A stretch of 64,000 nucleotides of DNA from Chloroflexota bacterium (GTDB lineage Bacteria > Chloroflexota > Anaerolineae > Anaerolineales > Villigracilaceae). This document shows, piece after piece, positions 63,943 to 64,000 of this stretch. The first letter of the stretch is position 1. Each line of letters starts with the position of its first letter. Location: the NCBI GenBank assembly GCA_016234495.1, contig JACRBI010000033.1, positions 1 to 64,000 of the forward strand, written 5' to 3'. The notes beneath the pieces were generated by a model. It had not been told where the DNA came from and ran no database searches. It saw only the letters and a program-made list of their open reading frames with translations. The position numbers were made by a program, and so were the translations under genes.

Positions 63943-64000
63943 TTACCACTGAGCGCACAATGAGCACGGAGAGTATTAAGAAGTTTTTCTATGTGGACTC
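63943..64000. repeat. Palindromic repeat, partial copy 2 (cut by window edge)
   Basis: It begins ACCACTGAGCGCACAATGAG, continues with GCACGGAGAG and reaches TATGTGGACTC at the window end. This matches the left half and centre of the 38773-38840 element with some substitutions, so the two are copies of one dispersed repeat. Confidence 0.7.

Overview
The window looks like a 64 kb piece of a chromosome from an Anaerolineae-like member of the Chloroflexota. That placement is an inference. It rests on the gene content (ATP-type PEP carboxykinase, TrmFO, HflX, SecD/SecF, L32, FabD, CUT1 sugar ABC systems with ROK regulators), on lipoproteins with Thr/Pro/Ala-rich linkers, and on short palindromic intergenic repeats, one of which encodes a DPSTGSGQ-type insert. 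No rRNA, CRISPR array, phage or complete insertion sequence was seen. There is one tRNA, tRNA-Gln(CTG).

Layout. 0.3-5.9 kb: a ten-PAS diguanylate cyclase and a degenerate-receiver HD-GYP protein, an apparent c-di-GMP make/break pair. 6-10.2 kb: Mn-type superoxide dismutase, an EamA transporter, a YbaK-like deacylase, and a class III nucleotide cyclase operon with two membrane proteins. 10.3-14.5 kb: a very large secreted protein with two tandem 5'-nucleotidase modules. 14.9-20 kb: trmFO, an M28 peptidase, a histidine kinase, hflX and a small membrane protein. 20.2-27.3 kb: a SET-domain protein, then a minus-strand block of methyltransferase, pckA, aspartate aminotransferase (with a leader region), a phospholipase D-like lipoprotein, fabD and rpmF. 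27.4-34.1 kb: a SpoIIE-type phosphatase, a K+-channel-like RCK protein without a selectivity filter, a small P-loop NTPase, an M1 peptidase, secD-secF and a LysE exporter. 34.1-36.7 kb: a transporter remnant, tRNA-Gln and glnS. 36.7-40.6 kb: a heterodimeric ABC exporter preceded by a short leader ORF and a terminator. 40.7-46.3 kb: rtcB, small proteins, a PlsC-like acyltransferase, enolase and a ferritin/VIT1 fusion.

46.4-64 kb is a carbohydrate region. It holds two ROK regulators, each followed by a lipoprotein sugar-binding protein and two CUT1 permeases. Between them lie an MFS transporter, a Gfo/Idh/MocA oxidoreductase and one MsmK/UgpC-type ATPase that probably serves several importers. 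The second system is followed by a secreted GH13 amylase, and then by a third permease pair whose MalF-like subunit is fused to an N-terminal GT39-like (GT-C) membrane glycosyltransferase domain.

The two most striking observations are the region in front of the ABC exporter (36739-36936), with mutually exclusive pairings as in a ribosome-mediated attenuator, and the glycosyltransferase-permease fusion (60910-63054). Also notable are a possible leader peptide/terminator before the aminotransferase, the filterless channel, the pseudo-receiver HD-GYP protein and several families of palindromic repeats.
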